From the NCBI GenBank assembly GCA_034231615.1, contig CM067311.1, positions 20,030,173 to 20,094,172 on the forward strand: 64,000 nt of DNA. Reading direction: 5' to 3'. Position 1 is the stretch's first letter; each line of letters opens with the position of its first letter. The position numbers and the translations under genes are program-made. The DNA is from Meghimatium bilineatum. Lineage: Eukaryota > Mollusca > Gastropoda > Stylommatophora > Philomycidae. This document shows positions 40,657 to 53,916 of this stretch, one piece after another. The notes under the pieces are model-generated. The model was not told where the DNA came from, did no database searches, and worked only from the letters and a program-made list of their open reading frames with translations.

Positions 40657-41048
40657 GGTCTCTTGCTGTTTAGTACGTCAAAACTTAGTGTTCTGTGGAA
40701 TATTACTCACAAATTGGTGTACTGCAGCTTACTACACCAGAATTTGTAGTCTGGACACACGCATTTGGTGTATTCCAGCTTACTACGTTAGAACTCGGTG
40801 TTTTCTGGCATATTACTCACAAATTGGGTGTACTGCAGCTTACTACACCAGAATTTGTAGTCTGGACACACGCAATTGGTGTATTCCAGCTTTCTACGTT
40901 AGAACTCGGTGTTTTCTGGCATATTACTCACAAATTCATTGTACTGAAGCTTACAACACTAGAATTGAGTGTATTCTGGCATATTACACATGACTTCGTT
41001 GTTTTGCAGCTTAATACGTAAGAACACTGGCGTATTGCACACAAATTA
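40657..41048 (+). repeat. 392-bp module opening the R block
   Basis: E60*, A50, B, A', B'', C, D1. It lacks the B/E hybrid and corresponds to 53917-54308 (shift 13260). Confidence 0.86.
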
Positions 41049-43117
41049 GGTCTCTTGCTGTTTAGTACGTCAGAACTCAGTGTTCTGTGGAATATTACTC
41101 ACAAATTGGGTGTACTGCAGCTTACTACACCAGAATTTGTAGTCTGGACACACGCATTTGGTGTATTCCAGCTTACTACGTTAGAACTCGGTGTTTTCTG
41201 GCATATTACTGACAAATTCATTGTACTGAAGCTTACTACACTAGAATTGATTGTATTCTGGCCTATTACACATGACTTCGTTGCTTTGCAGATTGATACG
41301 TACGAACACTGGCGTATTACACACAAATTAGGTCCTGCTGTTTAGTATGTCAAAAGTCAGTGTTCTATGGCATATTACTCACAAATTGGGTGTACTGCAG
41401 CTTACTACACCAGAATTTGTAGTCTGGACACACGCATTTGGTGTATTCCAGCTTACTACGTTAGAACTCGGTGTTTTCTGGCATATTACTCACAAATTAG
41501 GTGTACTGCAGCTTACTACACCAGAATTTGTAGTCTGGACACACGCAATTGGTGTATTCCAGCTTTCTACGTTAGAACTCGGTGTTTTCTGGCATATTAC
41601 TCACAAATTCATTGTACTGAAGCTTACAACACTAGAATTGAGTGTATTCTGGCATATTACACATGACTTCGTTGTTTTGCAGCTTAATACGTAAGAACAC
41701 TGGCGTATTGCACAAAAATTAGGTCTCTTGCTGTTTAGTACGTCAGAACTCAGTGTTCTGTGGAATATTACTCACAAATTGGGTGTACTGCAGCTTACTA
41801 CACCAGAATTTGTAGTCTGGACACACGCATTTGGTGTATTCCAGCTTACTACGTTAGAACTCGGTGTTTTCTGGCATATTACTCACAAATTCATTGTACT
41901 GAAGCTTACTACACTAGAATTGAGTGTATTCTGGCCTATTATACATGATTATGTTGTATTGCAGCATAATACGTCAGAATACTGGCGTATTACACACAAA
42001 TTAGGTCTTGCTGTTTAGTACGTCACAACTCAGTGTTCTATGGCATATTACTCACAAATTGGGTGTACTGCAGCTTGCTACACCAGAATTTGTAGTCTGG
42101 ACACACGCATTTGGTGTATTCAAGCTTAATACGTAAGAACACTGGCGTATTGCACACAAATTAGGTCTCTTGATGTTTAGTACGTCAAAACTTAGTGTTC
42201 TGTGGAATATTACTCACAAATTGGTGTACTGCAGCTTACTACACCAGAATTTGTAGTCTGGACACACGCATTTGGTGTATTCCAGCTTACTACGTTAGAA
42301 CTCGGTGTTTTCTGGCATATTACTGACAAATTCATTGTACTGAAGCTTACTACACTAGAATTGATTGTATTCTGGCCAATTACAAATGACTTCGTTGTTT
42401 TGCAGATTGATACGTAAGAACACTGGCGTATTACACACAAATTAGGTCTTGCTGTTTAGTATGTCAAAAGTCAGTGTTCTATGGCATATTACTCACAAAT
42501 TGGGTGTACTGCAGCTTACTACACCAGAATTTGTAGTCTGGACACACGCATTTGGTGTATTCAAGCTTAATACGTTAGAACTCGGTGTTTTCTGGCATAT
42601 TACTCACAAATTGGGTGTACTGCAGCTTACTACACCAGAATTTGTAGTCTGGACACACGCAATTGGTGTATTCCAGCTTACTACGTTAGAACTCGGTGTT
42701 TTCTGGCATATTACTCACAAATTCATTGTACTGAAGCTTACAACACTAGATTTGAGTGTATTCTGGCATATTACACATGACTTCGTTGTTTTGCAGCTTA
42801 ATACGTAAGAACACTGGCGTATTGCACACAAATTAGGTCTCTTGCTGTTTAGTACGTCAAAACTCAGTGTTCTGTGGAATATTACTCACAAATTGGGTGT
42901 ACTGCAGCTTACTACACCAGAATTTGTAGTCTGGACACACGCAATTGGTGTATTCCAGCTTTCTACGTTAGAACTCGGTGTTCTGTGGAATATTACTCAC
43001 AAATTCATTGTACTGAAGCTTACAACACTAGAATTGAGTGTATTCTGGCATATTACACATGACTTCGTTGTTTTGCAGCTTAATACGTAAGAACACTGGC
43101 GTATTGCACACAAATTA
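41049..43117 (+). repeat. 2069-bp R unit, tandem copy 1
   Basis: Modules start at 41049 (282), 41331 (391), 41722 (282), 42004 (160), 42164 (281), 42445 (391) and 42836 (282). The next copy follows with a 2069-bp shift. Private shared variants: CAGCTTGCTAC, CTTGATGTTTAG, CTGGCCAATTAC, CTAGATTTGAG and GTTGCTTTGCAG. Confidence 0.9.
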
Positions 43118-45406
43118 GGTCTCTTGCTGTTTAGTACGTCAGAACTCAGTGTTCTGTGGAATATTACTCACAAATTGGGTGTACTGCAGCTTACTACACC
43201 AGAATTTGTAGTCTGGACACACGCATTTGGTGTATTCCAGCTTACTACGTTAGAACTCGGTGTTTTCTGGCATATTACTGACAAATTCATTGTACTGAAG
43301 CTTACTACACTAGAATTGATTGTATTCTGGCCTATTACACATGACTTCGTTGCTTTGCAGATTGATACGTACGAACACTGGCGTATTACACACAAATTAG
43401 GTCCTGCTGTTTAGTATGTCAAAAGTCAGTGTTCTATGGCATATTACTCACAAATTGGGTGTACTGCAGCTTACTACACCAGAATTTGTAGTCTGGACAC
43501 ACGCATTTGGTGTATTCCAGCTTACTACGTTAGAACTCGGTGTTTTCTGGCATATTACTCACAAATTAGGTGTACTGCAGCTTACTACACCAGAATTTGT
43601 AGTCTGGACACACGCAATTGGTGTATTCCAGCTTTCTACGTTAGAACTCGGTGTTTTCTGGCATATTACTCACAAATTCATTGTACTGAAGCTTACAACA
43701 CTAGAATTGAGTGTATTCTGGCATATTACACATGACTTCGTTGTTTTGCAGCTTAATACGTAAGAACACTGGCGTATTGCACAAAAATTAGGTCTCTTGC
43801 TGTTTAGTACGTCAGAACTCAGTGTTCTGTGGAATATTACTCACAAATTGGGTGTACTGCAGCTTACTACACCAGAATTTGTAGTCTGGACACACGCATT
43901 TGGTGTATTCCAGCTTACTACGTTAGAACTCGGTGTTTTCTGGCATATTACTCACAAATTCATTGTACTGAAGCTTACTACACTAGAATTGAGTGTATTC
44001 TGGCCTATTATACATGATTATGTTGTATTGCAGCATAATACGTCAGAATACTGGCGTATTACACACAAATTAGGTCTTGCTGTTTAGTACGTCACAACTC
44101 AGTGTTCTATGGCATATTACTCACAAATTGGGTGTACTGCAGCTTGCTACACCAGAATTTGTAGTCTGGACACACGCATTTGGTGTATTCAAGCTTAATA
44201 CGTAAGAACACTGGCGTATTGCACACAAATTAGGTCTCTTGATGTTTAGTACGTCAAAACTTAGTGTTCTGTGGAATATTACTCACAAATTGGTGTACTG
44301 CAGCTTACTACACCAGAATTTGTAGTCTGGACACACGCATTTGGTGTATTCCAGCTTACTACGTTAGAACTCGGTGTTTTCTGGCATATTACTGACAAAT
44401 TCATTGTACTGAAGCTTACTACACTAGAATTGATTGTATTCTGGCCAATTACAAATGACTTCGTTGTTTTGCAGATTGATACGTAAGAACACTGGCGTAT
44501 TACACACAAATTAGGTCTTGCTGTTTAGTATGTCAAAAGTCAGTGTTCTATGGCATATTACTCACAAATTGGGTGTACTGCAGCTTACTACACCAGAATT
44601 TGTAGTCTGGACACACGCATTTGGTGTATTCAAGCTTAATACGTTAGAACTCGGTGTTTTCTGGCATATTACTCACAAATTGGGTGTACTGCAGCTTACT
44701 ACACCAGAATTTGTAGTCTGGACACACGCAATTGGTGTATTCCAGCTTACTACGTTAGAACTCGGTGTTTTCTGGCATATTACTCACAAATTCATTGTAC
44801 TGAAGCTTACAACACTAGATTTGAGTGTATTCTGGCATATTACACATGACTTCGTTGTTTTGCAGCTTAATACGTAAGAACACTGGCGTATTGCACACAA
44901 ATTAGGTCTCTTGCTGTTTAGTACGTCAAAACTCAGTGTTCTGTGGAATATTACTCACAAATTGGGTGTACTGCAGCTTACTACACCAGAATTTGTAGTC
45001 TGGACACACGCATTTGGTGTATTCCAGCTTACTACGTTAGAACTCGGTGTTCTGTGGAATATTACTCACAAATTACGTGTACTGCAGCTTACTACACCAG
45101 AATTTGTAGTCTGGACACGCATTTGGTGTATTCCAGCTTACTACGTTAGAACTCGGTGTTTTCTGGCATATTACTCACAAATTGGGTGTACTGCAGCTTA
45201 CTACACCAGAATTTGTAGTCTGGACACACGCATTTGGTGTATTCCAGCTTACTACGTTAGAACTCGGTGTTTTCTGGCATATTACTCACAAATTCATTAT
45301 ACTGAAGCTTACTACACTAGAATTGAGTGTATTCTGGCCTATTATACATGATTATGTTGTATTGCAGCATAATACGTCAGAATACTGGCGTATTACACAC
45401 AAATTA
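43118..45406 (+). repeat. 2069-bp R unit, tandem copy 2 with 502-bp end
   Basis: Modules start at 43118 (282), 43400 (391), 43791 (282), 44073 (160), 44233 (281), 44514 (391) and 44905 (502). The last is E60 plus four dimers with A49 in second position. It replaces the 282-bp module of copy 1, and its homologue is 56096-56597. Confidence 0.9.
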
Positions 45407-48341
45407 GGTCTTGCTGTTTAGTATGTCAAAAGTCAGTGTTCTATGGCATATTACTCACAAATTGGGTGTACTGCAGCTTACTACACCAGAATTTGTAGTC
45501 TGGACAGACGCATTTGGTGTATTCAAGCTTAATACGTAAGAACACTGGCGTATTGCACACAAATTAGGTCTCTTGCTGTTTAGTACGTCAAAACTTAGTG
45601 TTCTGTGGAATATTACTCACAAATTGGTGTACTGCAGCTTACTACACCAGAATTTGTAGTCTGGACACACGCATTTGGTGTATTCCAGCTTACTACGTAA
45701 AAACTCAGTGTTCTATGGAATATTACTCACAAATTGGGTGTACTGCAGCTTACTACACCAGAATTTGTAGTCTGGACACACGCATTTGGTGTAGTCCAGC
45801 TTACTACGTTAGAACTCGGAGTTTTCTGGCATATTACAAATTCATTGTTATGCAGCTTACTACACCAGAATTTGTAGTCTGGACACACGCATTTGGTGTA
45901 TTCCAGCTTACAACGTTAGGACTCGGAGTTTTCTGGCATATTACTCACAAATTCATTGTACTGAAGCTTACTACACTAGAATTGATTGCATTCTGGCCTA
46001 TTATACATGATTCTGTTGTATTGCAGCATAATACGTCAGAATACTGGCGTATTACACACAAATTAGGTCTTGCTGTTTAGTATGTCAAAACTCAGTGTTT
46101 TCTGGCATATTACTCACAAATTGGGTGTACTGCAGCTTACTACACCAGAATTTGTAGTCTGGACACACGCATTTGGTGTATTCCAGCTTACTACGTTAGA
46201 ACTCGGTGTTTTCTGGCATATTACTGACAAATTCATTGTATTGAAGCTTACTACACTAGAATTGATTGTATTCTGGCCTATTACACATGACTTCGTTGTT
46301 TTGCAGATTGATACGTAAGAACACTGGCGTATTACACACAAATTAGGTCTTGCTGTTTAGTATGTCAAATGTCAGTGTTCTATGGCATATTACTCACAAA
46401 TTGGGTGTACTGCAGCTTACTACACCAGAATTTGTAGTCTGGACACACGCATTTGGTGTATTCCAGCTTACTACGTTAGAACTCGGTGTTTTCTGGCATA
46501 TTACTCACAAATTGGGTGTACTGCAGCTTACTACACCAGAATTTGTAGTCTGGACACACGCAATTGGTGTATTCCAGCTTACTACGTTAGAACTCGGTGT
46601 TTTCTGGCATATTACTCACAAATTCATTGTACTGAAGCTTACAACACTAGAATTGAGTGTATTCTGGCATATTACACATGACTTCGTTGTTTTGCAGCTT
46701 AATACGTAAGAACACTGGCGTATTGCACACAAATTAGGTCTCTTGCTGTTTAGTACGTCAAAACTCAGTGTTCTGTGGAATATTACTCACAAATTGGGTG
46801 TACTGCAGCTTACTACACCAGAATTTGTAGTCTGGACACACGCATTTGGTGTATTCCAGCTTACTACGTTAGAACTCGGTGTTTTCTGGCATATTACTCA
46901 CAAATTGGGTGTACTGCAGCTTACTACACCAGAATTTGTAGTCTGGACACACGCATTTGGTGTATTCCAGCTTACTACGTTAGAACTCGGTGTTTTCTGG
47001 CATATTACTCACAAATTCATTGTACTGAAGCTTACTACACTAGAATTGAGTGTATTCTGGCCTATTATACATGATTATGTTGTATTGCAGCATAATACGT
47101 CAGAATACTGGCGTATTACACACAAATTAGGTCTTGCTGTTTAGTACGTAAAAACTCAGTGTTCTATGGCATATTACTCACAAATTGGGTGTACTGCAGC
47201 TTACTACACCAGAATTTGTAGTCTGGACACACGCATTTGGTGTATTCAAGCTTAATACGTAAGAACATTGGCGTATTGCACACAAATTAGGTCTCTTGCT
47301 GTTTAGTACGTCAAAACTTAGTGTTCTGTGGAATATTACTCACAAATTGGTGTACTGCAGCTTACTACACCAGAATTTGTAGTCTGGACACACGCATTTG
47401 GTGTATTCCAGCTTACTACGTCAAAACTCAGTGTTCTATGGAATATTACTCACAAATTGGGTGTACTGCAGCTTACTACACCAGAATGTGTAGTCTGGAG
47501 ACACGCATTTGGAGTATTCCAGCTTACTACGTTAGAACTCGGTGTTCTGTGGTATATTACTCACAAATTCATTGTACTGAAGCTTACTACGCTAGAATTG
47601 ATTGTATTCTGGCCTATTATACATGATTCTGTTGTTTTGCAGATTGATACGTAAGAACACTGGCGTATTACACACAAATTAGGTCTTGCTGTTTAGTATG
47701 TCAAAACTCAGTGTTTTCTGGCATATTACTCACAAATTGGGTGTACTGCAGCTTACTACACCAGAATTTGTAGTCTGGACACACGCATTTGGTGTATTCC
47801 AGCTTACTACGTTAGAACTCGGTGTTCTGTGGAATATTACTCACAAATTGGGTGTACTGCAGCTTACTACACCAGAATTTGTAGTCTGGACACGCATTTG
47901 GTGTATTCCAGCTTACTACGTTAGAACTCGGTGTTTTCTGGCATATTACTCACAAATTGGGTGTACTGCAGCTTACTACACCAGAATTTGTAGTCTGGAC
48001 ACACGCATTTGGTGTATTCCAGCTTACTACGTTAGAACTCGGTGTTTTCTGGCATATTACTCACAAATTCATTATACTGAAGCTTACTACACTAGAATTG
48101 AGTGTATTCTGGCCTATTATACATGATTCTGTTGTTTTGCAGATTGATACGTAAGAACACTGGCGTATTACACACAAATTAGGTCTTGCTGTTTAGTATG
48201 TCAAAACTCAGTGTTTTCTGGCATATTACTCACAAATTGGGTGTACTGCAGCTTACTACACCAGAATTTGTAGTCTGGACACACGCATTTGGTGTATTCA
48301 AGCTTAATACGTAAGAACACTGGCGTATTGCACACAAATTA
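45407..48341 (+). repeat. P block of super-repeat copy 1
   Basis: Modules start at 45407 (160), 45567 (499), 46066 (280), 46346 (391), 46737 (393), 47130 (160), 47290 (392), 47682 (500) and 48182 (160). The order 160-499-280-391-393-160-392-160 is the one seen in the 3217-bp HOR. The 500-bp module (E58 with four dimers) is absent from the homologous P block at 56598. A private GTTATGCAGC in the 499-bp module is shared with 56758. Confidence 0.88.
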
Positions 48342-51073
48342 GGTCTCTTGCTGTTTAGTACGTCAAAACTTAGTGTTCTGTGGAATATTACTCACAAATT
48401 GGTGTACTGCAGCTTACTACACCAGAATTTGTAGTCTGGACACACGCATTTGGTGTATTCCAGCTTACTACGTTAGAACTCGGTGTTTTCTGGCATATTA
48501 CTGACAAATTCATTGTACTGAAGCTTACTACACTAGAATTGATTGTATTCTGGCCTATTACAAATGACTTCGTTGTTTTGCAGATTGATACGTACGAACA
48601 CTGGCGTATTACACACAAATTAGGTCTTGCTGTTTAGTATGTCAAAAGTCAGTGTTCTATGGCATATTACTCACAAATTGGGTGTACTGCAGCTTACTAC
48701 ACCAGAATTTGTAGTCTGGACACACGCATTTGGTGTATTCAAGCTTAATACGTTAGAACTCGGTGTTTTCTGGCATATTACTCACAAATTGGGTGTACTG
48801 CAGCTTACTACACCAGAATTTGTAGTCTGGACACACGCAATTGGTGTATTCCAGCTTACTACGTTAGAACTCGATGTTTTCTGGCATATTACTCACAAAT
48901 TCATTGTACTGAAGCTTACAACACTAGAATTGAGTGTATTCTGGCATATTACACATGACTTCGTTGTTTTGCAGCTTAATACGTAAGAACACTGGCGTAT
49001 TGCACACAAATTAGGTCTCTTGCTGTTTAGTACGTCAAAACTCAGTGTTCTGTGGAATATTACTCACAAATTGGGTGTACTGCAGCTTACTACACCAGAA
49101 TTTGTAGTCTGGACACACGCATTTGGTGTATTCCAGCTTACTACGTTAGAACTCGGTGTTTTCTGGCATATTACTCACAAATTGGGTGTACTGCAGCTTA
49201 CTACACCAGAATTTGTAGTCTGGACACACGCAATTGGTGTATTCCAGCTTTCTACGTTAGAACTCGGTGTTTTCTGGCATATTACTCACAAATTCATTGT
49301 ACTGAAGCTTACAACACTAGAATTGAGTGTATTCTGGCATATTACACATGACTTCGTTGTTTTGCAGCTTAATACGTAAGAACACTGGCGTATTGCACAC
49401 AAATTAGGTCTCTTGCTGTTTAGTACGTCAGAACTCAGTGTTCTGTGGAATATTACTCACAAATTGGGTGTACTGCAGCTTACTACACCAGAATTTGTAG
49501 TCTGGACACACGCATTTGGTGTATTCCAGCTTACTACGTTAGAACTCGGTGTTTTCTGGCATATTACTGACAAATTCATTGTACTGAAGCTTACTACACT
49601 AGAATTGATTGTATTCTGGCCTATTACACATGACTTCGTTGTTTTGCAGATTGATACGTACGAACACTGGCGTATTACACACAAATTAGGTCCTGCTGTT
49701 TAGTATGTCAAAAGTCAGTGTTCTATGGCATATTACTCACAAATTGGGTGTACTGCAGCTTACTACACCAGAATTTGTAGTCTGGACAAACGCATTTGGT
49801 GTATTCCAGCTTACTACGTTAGAACTCGGTGTTTTCTGGCATATTACTCACAAATTAGGTGTACTGCAGCTTACTACACCAGAATTTGTAGTCTGGACAC
49901 ACGCAATTGGTGTATTCCAGCTTTCTACGTTAGAACTCGGTGTTTTCTGGCATATTACTCACAAATTCATTGTACTGAAGCTTACAACACTAGAATTGAG
50001 TGTATTCTGGCATATTACACATGACTTCGTTGTTTTGCAGCTTAATACGTAAGAACACTGGCGTATTGCACAATAATTAGGTCTCTTGCTGTTTAGTACG
50101 TCAGAACTCAGTGTTCTGTGGAATATTACTCACAAATTGGGTGTACTGCAGCTTACTACACCAGAATTTGTAGTCTGGACACACGCATTTGGTGTATTCC
50201 AGCTTACTACGTTAGAACTCGGTGTTCTCTGGCATATTACTCACAAATTCATTGTACTGAAGCTTACTACACTAGAATTGAGTGTATTCTGGCCTATTAT
50301 ACATGATTATGTTGTATTGCAGCATAATACGTCAGAATACTGGCGTATTACACACAAATTAGGTCTTGCTGTTTAGTACGTCACAACTCAGTGTTCTATG
50401 GCATATTACTCACAAATTGGGTGTACTGCAGCTTACTACACCAGAATTTGTAGTCTGGACACACGCATTTGGTGTATTCAAGCTTAATACGTAAGAACAC
50501 TGGCGTATTGCACACAAATTAGGTCTCTTGCTGTTTAGTACGTCAAAACTTAGTGTTCTGTGGAATATTACTCACAAATTGGTGTACTGCAGCTTACTAC
50601 ACCAGAATTTGTAGTCTGGACACACGCATTTGGTGTATTCCAGCTTACTACGTCAAAACTCAGTGTTCTATGGAATATTACTCACAAATTGGGTGTACTG
50701 CAGCTTACTACACCAGAATGTGTAGTCTGGACACACGCATTTGGAGTATTCCAGCTTACTACGTTAGAACTCGGTGTTCTGTGGTATATTACTCACAAAT
50801 TCATTGTACTGAAGCTTACTACACTAGAATTGATTGTATTCTGGCCTATTATACATGATTCTGTTGTTTTGCAGATTGATACGTAAGAACACTGGCGTAT
50901 TACACACAAATTAGGTCTTGCTGTTTAGTATGTCAAAACTCAGTGTTTTCTGGCATATTACTCACAAATTGGGTGTACTGCAGCTTACTACACCAGAATT
51001 TGTAGTCTGGACACACGCATTTGGTGTATTCAAGCTTAATACGTAAGAACACTGGCGTATTGCACACAAATTA
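48342..51073 (+). repeat. 2732-bp Q unit, copy 2
   Basis: Modules start at 48342 (281), 48623 (391), 49014 (393), 49407 (282), 49689 (391), 50080 (282), 50362 (160), 50522 (392) and 50914 (160). Unique changes are CTCGATGTTTTC near 48873, GCACAATAATTAGG near 50068 and GTTCTCTGGCAT near 50225. Confidence 0.9.
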
Positions 51074-53916
51074 GGTCTCTTGCTGTTTAGTACGTCAAAA
51101 CTTAGTGTTCTGTGGAATATTACTCACAAATTGGTGTACTGCAGCTTACTACACCAGAATTTGTAGTCTGGACACACGCATTTGGTGTATTCCAGCTTAC
51201 TACGTTAGAACTCGGTGTTTTCTGGCATATTACTGACAAATTCATTGTACTGAAGCTTACTACACTAGAATTGATTGTATTCTGGCCTATTACAAATGAC
51301 TTCGTTGTTTTGCAGATTGATACGTACGAACACTGGCGTATTACACACAAATTAGGTCTTGCTGTTTAGTATGTCAAAAGTCAGTGTTCTATGGCATATT
51401 ACTCACAAATTGGGTGTACTGCAGCTTACTACACCAGAATTTGTAGTCTGGACACACGCATTTGGTGTATTCAAGCTTAATACGTTAGAACTCGGTGTTT
51501 TCTGGCATATTACTCACAAATTGGGTGTACTGCAGCTTACTACACCAGAATTTGTAGTCTGGACACACGCAATTGGTGTATTCCAGCTTACTACGTTAGA
51601 ACTCGGTGTTTTCTGGCATATTACTCACAAATTCATTGTACTGAAGCTTACAACACTAGAATTGAGTGTATTCTGGCATATTACACATGACTTCGTTGTT
51701 TTGCAGCTTAATACGTAAGAACACTGGCGTATTGCACACAAATTAGGTCTCTTGCTGTTTAGTACGTCAAAACTCAGTGTTCTGTGGAATATTACTCACA
51801 AATTGGGTGTACTGCAGCTTACTACACCAGAATTTGTAGTCTGGACACACGCATTTGGTGTATTCCAGCTTACTACGTTAGAACTCGGTGTTTTCTGGCA
51901 TATTACTCACAAATTGGGTGTACTGCAGCTTACTACACCAGAATTTGTAGTCTGGACACACGCAATTGGTGTATTCCAGCTTTCTACGTTAGAACTCGGT
52001 GTTTTCTGGCATATTACTCACAAATTCATTGTACTGAAGCTTACAACACTAGAATTGAGTGTATTCTGGCATATTACACATGACTTCGTTGTTTTGCAGC
52101 TTAATACGTAAGAACACTGGCGTATTGCACACAAATTAGGTCTCTTGCTGTTTAGTACGTCAGAACTCAGTGTTCTGTGGAATATTACTCACAAATTGGG
52201 TGTACTGCAGCTTACTACACCAGAATTTGTAGTCTGGACACACGCATTTGGTGTATTCCAGCTTACTACGTTAGAACTCGGTGTTTTCTGGCATATTACT
52301 GACAAATTCATTGTACTGAAGCTTACTACACTAGAATTGATTGTATTCTGGCCTATTACACATGACTTCGTTGTTTTGCAGATTGATACGTACGAACACT
52401 GGCGTATTACACACAAATTAGGTCCTGCTGTTTAGTATGTCAAAAGTCAGTGTTCTATGGCATATTACTCACAAATTGGGTGTACTGCAGCTTACTACAC
52501 CAGAATTTGTAGTCTGGACAAACGCATTTGGTGTATTCCAGCTTACTACGTTAGAACTCGGTGTTTTCTGGCATATTACTCACAAATTAGGTGTACTGCA
52601 GCTTACTACACCAGAATTTGTAGTCTGGACACACGCAATTGGTGTATTCCAGCTTTCTACGTTAGAACTCGGTGTTTTCTGGCATATTACTCACAAATTC
52701 ATTGTACTGAAGCTTACAACACTAGAATTGAGTGTATTCTGGCATATTACACATGACTTCGTTGTTTTGCAGCTTAATACGTAAGAACACTGGCGTATTG
52801 CACAAAAATTAGGTCTCTTGCTGTTTAGTACGTCAGAACTCAGTGTTCTGTGGAATATTACTCACAAATTGGGTGTACTGCAGCTTACTACACCAGAATT
52901 TGTAGTCTGGACACACGCATTTGGTGTATTCCAGCTTACTACGTTAGAACTCGGTGTTTTCTGGCATATTACTCACAAATTCATTGTACTGAAGCTTACT
53001 ACACTAGAATTGAGTGTATTCTGGCCTATTATACATGATTATGTTGTATTGCAGCATAATACGTCAGAATACTGGCGTATTACACACAAATTAGGTCTTG
53101 CTGTTTAGTACGTCACAACTCAGTGTTCTATGGCATATTACTCACAAATTGGGTGTACTGCAGCTTACTACACCAGAATTTGTAGTCTGGACACACGCAT
53201 TTGGTGTATTCAAGCTTAATACGTAAGAACACTGGCGTATTGCACACAAATTAGGTCTCTTGCTGTTTAGTACGTCAAAACTTAGTGTTCTGTGGAATAT
53301 TACTCACAAATTGGTGTACTGCAGCTTACTACACCAGAATTTGTAGTCTGGACACACGCATTTGGTGTATTCCAGCTTACTACGTCAAAACTCAGTGTTC
53401 TATGGAATATTACTCACAAATTGGGTGTACTGCAGCTTACTACACCAGAATGTGTAGTCTGGACACACGCATTTGGTGTATTCCAGCTTACTACGTCAAA
53501 ACTCAGTGTTCTATGGAATATTACTCACAAATTGGGTGTACTGCAGCTTACTACACCAGAATGTGTAGTCTGGACACACGCATTTGGAGTATTCCAGCTT
53601 ACTACGTTAGAACTCGGTGTTCTGTGGTATATTACTCACAAATTCATTGTACTGAAGCTTACTACACTAGAATTGATTGTATTCTGGCCTATTATACATG
53701 ATTCTGTTGTTTTGCAGATTGATACGTAAGAACACTGGCGTATTACACACAAATTAGGTCTTGCTGTTTAGTATGTCAAAACTCAGTGTTTTCTGGCATA
53801 TTACTCACAAATTGGGTGTACTGCAGCTTACTACACCAGAATTTGTAGTCTGGACACACGCATTTGGTGTATTCAAGCTTAGTACGTAAGAACACTGGCG
53901 TATTGCACACAAATTA
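51074..53916 (+). repeat. 2732-bp Q unit, copy 3 (expanded to 2843 bp)
   Basis: Modules start at 51074 (281), 51355 (391), 51746 (393), 52139 (282), 52421 (391), 52812 (282), 53094 (160), 53254 (503) and 53757 (160). It directly follows copy 2 in tandem. The 503-bp module is the 392-bp module with one additional 111-bp B/E plus A pair, both carrying AATGTGTAGTC. Confidence 0.9.
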
